Source: Vandiemenella viatica (taxonomy: Eukaryota; Arthropoda; Insecta; Orthoptera; Morabidae). From it: DNA of 64,000 nucleotides. The stretch spans positions 103,015,992-103,079,991 of the forward strand of contig JARYHS010009186.1 of NCBI GenBank assembly GCA_031002005.1, given 5' to 3'. Shown here one piece after another: positions 63,299 through 64,000 of the stretch. Under the pieces are notes generated by a model, which saw only the letters and a program-made list of their open reading frames with translations, was not told the DNA's origin and did no database searches. Within the stretch, counting starts at the first letter, position 1. The number at the start of each line of letters is the position of its first letter. Made by a program: the position numbers and the translations under genes.

Positions 63299-64000
63299 TT
63301 GCTTTGACACTTGAAACAAGCGTTTCAGGCTAGTATGCAAGTCTCCAATTGTTACAAATATTGAAGGTCATAGCTAGCGTTTTAGTAACTGAAATCTGCT
63401 CTCGAAATTGAGTGTTTATTTTCTTCGCACTTGGCTCAACTAATGAGCTTGAACTCTATTGTTGTCATTCTTGTAAATTTTTTTGTGTTCTCAAAATAGC
63501 TTTATATCTACGTCTTCCATGATATTGCAGTGATTCTGAACCTTCTTCACCCCAAGGACCATAAATAAATCTATGTGTAAATTCTTAACCTACCATACTA
63601 ATTGTCAGCATGTACCATAGTACCTTAAGACGTACACCTATGATAAGTCCCTCATAAAACGGTCATTAACATAATCCTGATAGTAATGCCACTCTCTCTG
63701 ATGCCAACTGGAAATGTATTCAGTGAATAGGCTATTATAGTAACAATGAAGTCATACGTTCATACCCTAGAAATACCAAATTTTCTTGGTTATTATTCAT
63801 GGGTTTTGGAAATTTGGCTTATAACTTTATACAGTACGAGTATGGTACCAATTTAATGTACACAATTGTTATGATTGTTCCAACTCTGTTAGAATTAAAT
63901 TTTTAATATTTTGCCAGCAGACCACATGTCCCACCTTCATGTACCACAGGTTAGGAGAATCAGTCTCGCATTGCATTCTATTAGTATACAGTTTCCACCA
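63299..64000. other. intron sequence, nothing recognised
   Basis: No gene or repeat recognised to the end of the window; no muskelin exon found on the minus strand. Confidence 0.45.

Overview
This window is intronic eukaryotic DNA, almost certainly from an insect with a large, repeat-rich genome. The host gene is an insect-type muskelin. The introns are filled with Penelope-like, RTE and Jockey retroelements, piggyBac, Tc1/mariner and Helitron-type transposons, and tRNA-derived SINEs. The average intron here is about 9 kb. A polyneopteran such as a grasshopper would fit, but that is inference.

Host gene: seven exons on the minus strand carry the middle of muskelin, the kelch-repeat subunit of the CTLH/GID E3 ubiquitin ligase. 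In transcription order they are 58368-58566, 45748-45940, 38485-38726, 27119-27232, 26598-26764, 14141-14327 and 4085-4282. All have GT/AG borders and compatible phases and join into one open frame of 1300 nt. The order is end of the discoidin domain, LisH/CTLH, then kelch repeats. The first exon(s) lie beyond base 64000 and the last kelch repeats and C-terminus lie before base 1. Introns are 12.4, 7.0, 11.3, 0.35, 12.3 and 9.9 kb.

Regions: 1-4084 holds a piggyBac element with an intact transposase. 4.4-9.4 kb holds a dead mariner, a SINE and a Penelope-like element (PLE) with inverted terminal copies. 10.1-13.6 kb is a ~185-bp satellite split precisely by a ~2-kb Helitron-like element that is itself made of ~167-bp repeats. 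16-26.5 kb holds PLE, Tc1 and RTE remnants, a fold-back MITE and a dispersed repeat. 27.4-37.6 kb is a nest: one DD41D Tc1/mariner element inside another, inside an RTE LINE, beside a second RTE LINE. 37.9-45.7 kb holds SINEs, a PLE terminal copy, a fold-back element with a tRNA-like centre and a Jockey fragment. 47-57.7 kb holds SINEs, PLE pieces, a Jockey ORF1/endonuclease remnant and a third RTE LINE copy. 60.7-63.3 kb is a 2.6-kb fold-back with ~1-kb arms.

Most interesting signals: (1) hammerhead-ribozyme-like cores in the PLE terminal copies, sharing an extra A next to stem II; (2) the Helitron-like insertion, whose empty site can be rebuilt to the base; (3) the nested pair of DD41D elements; (4) the fold-back with a tRNA-like core. 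Nothing prokaryotic (operon, CRISPR, Shine-Dalgarno site) is present.
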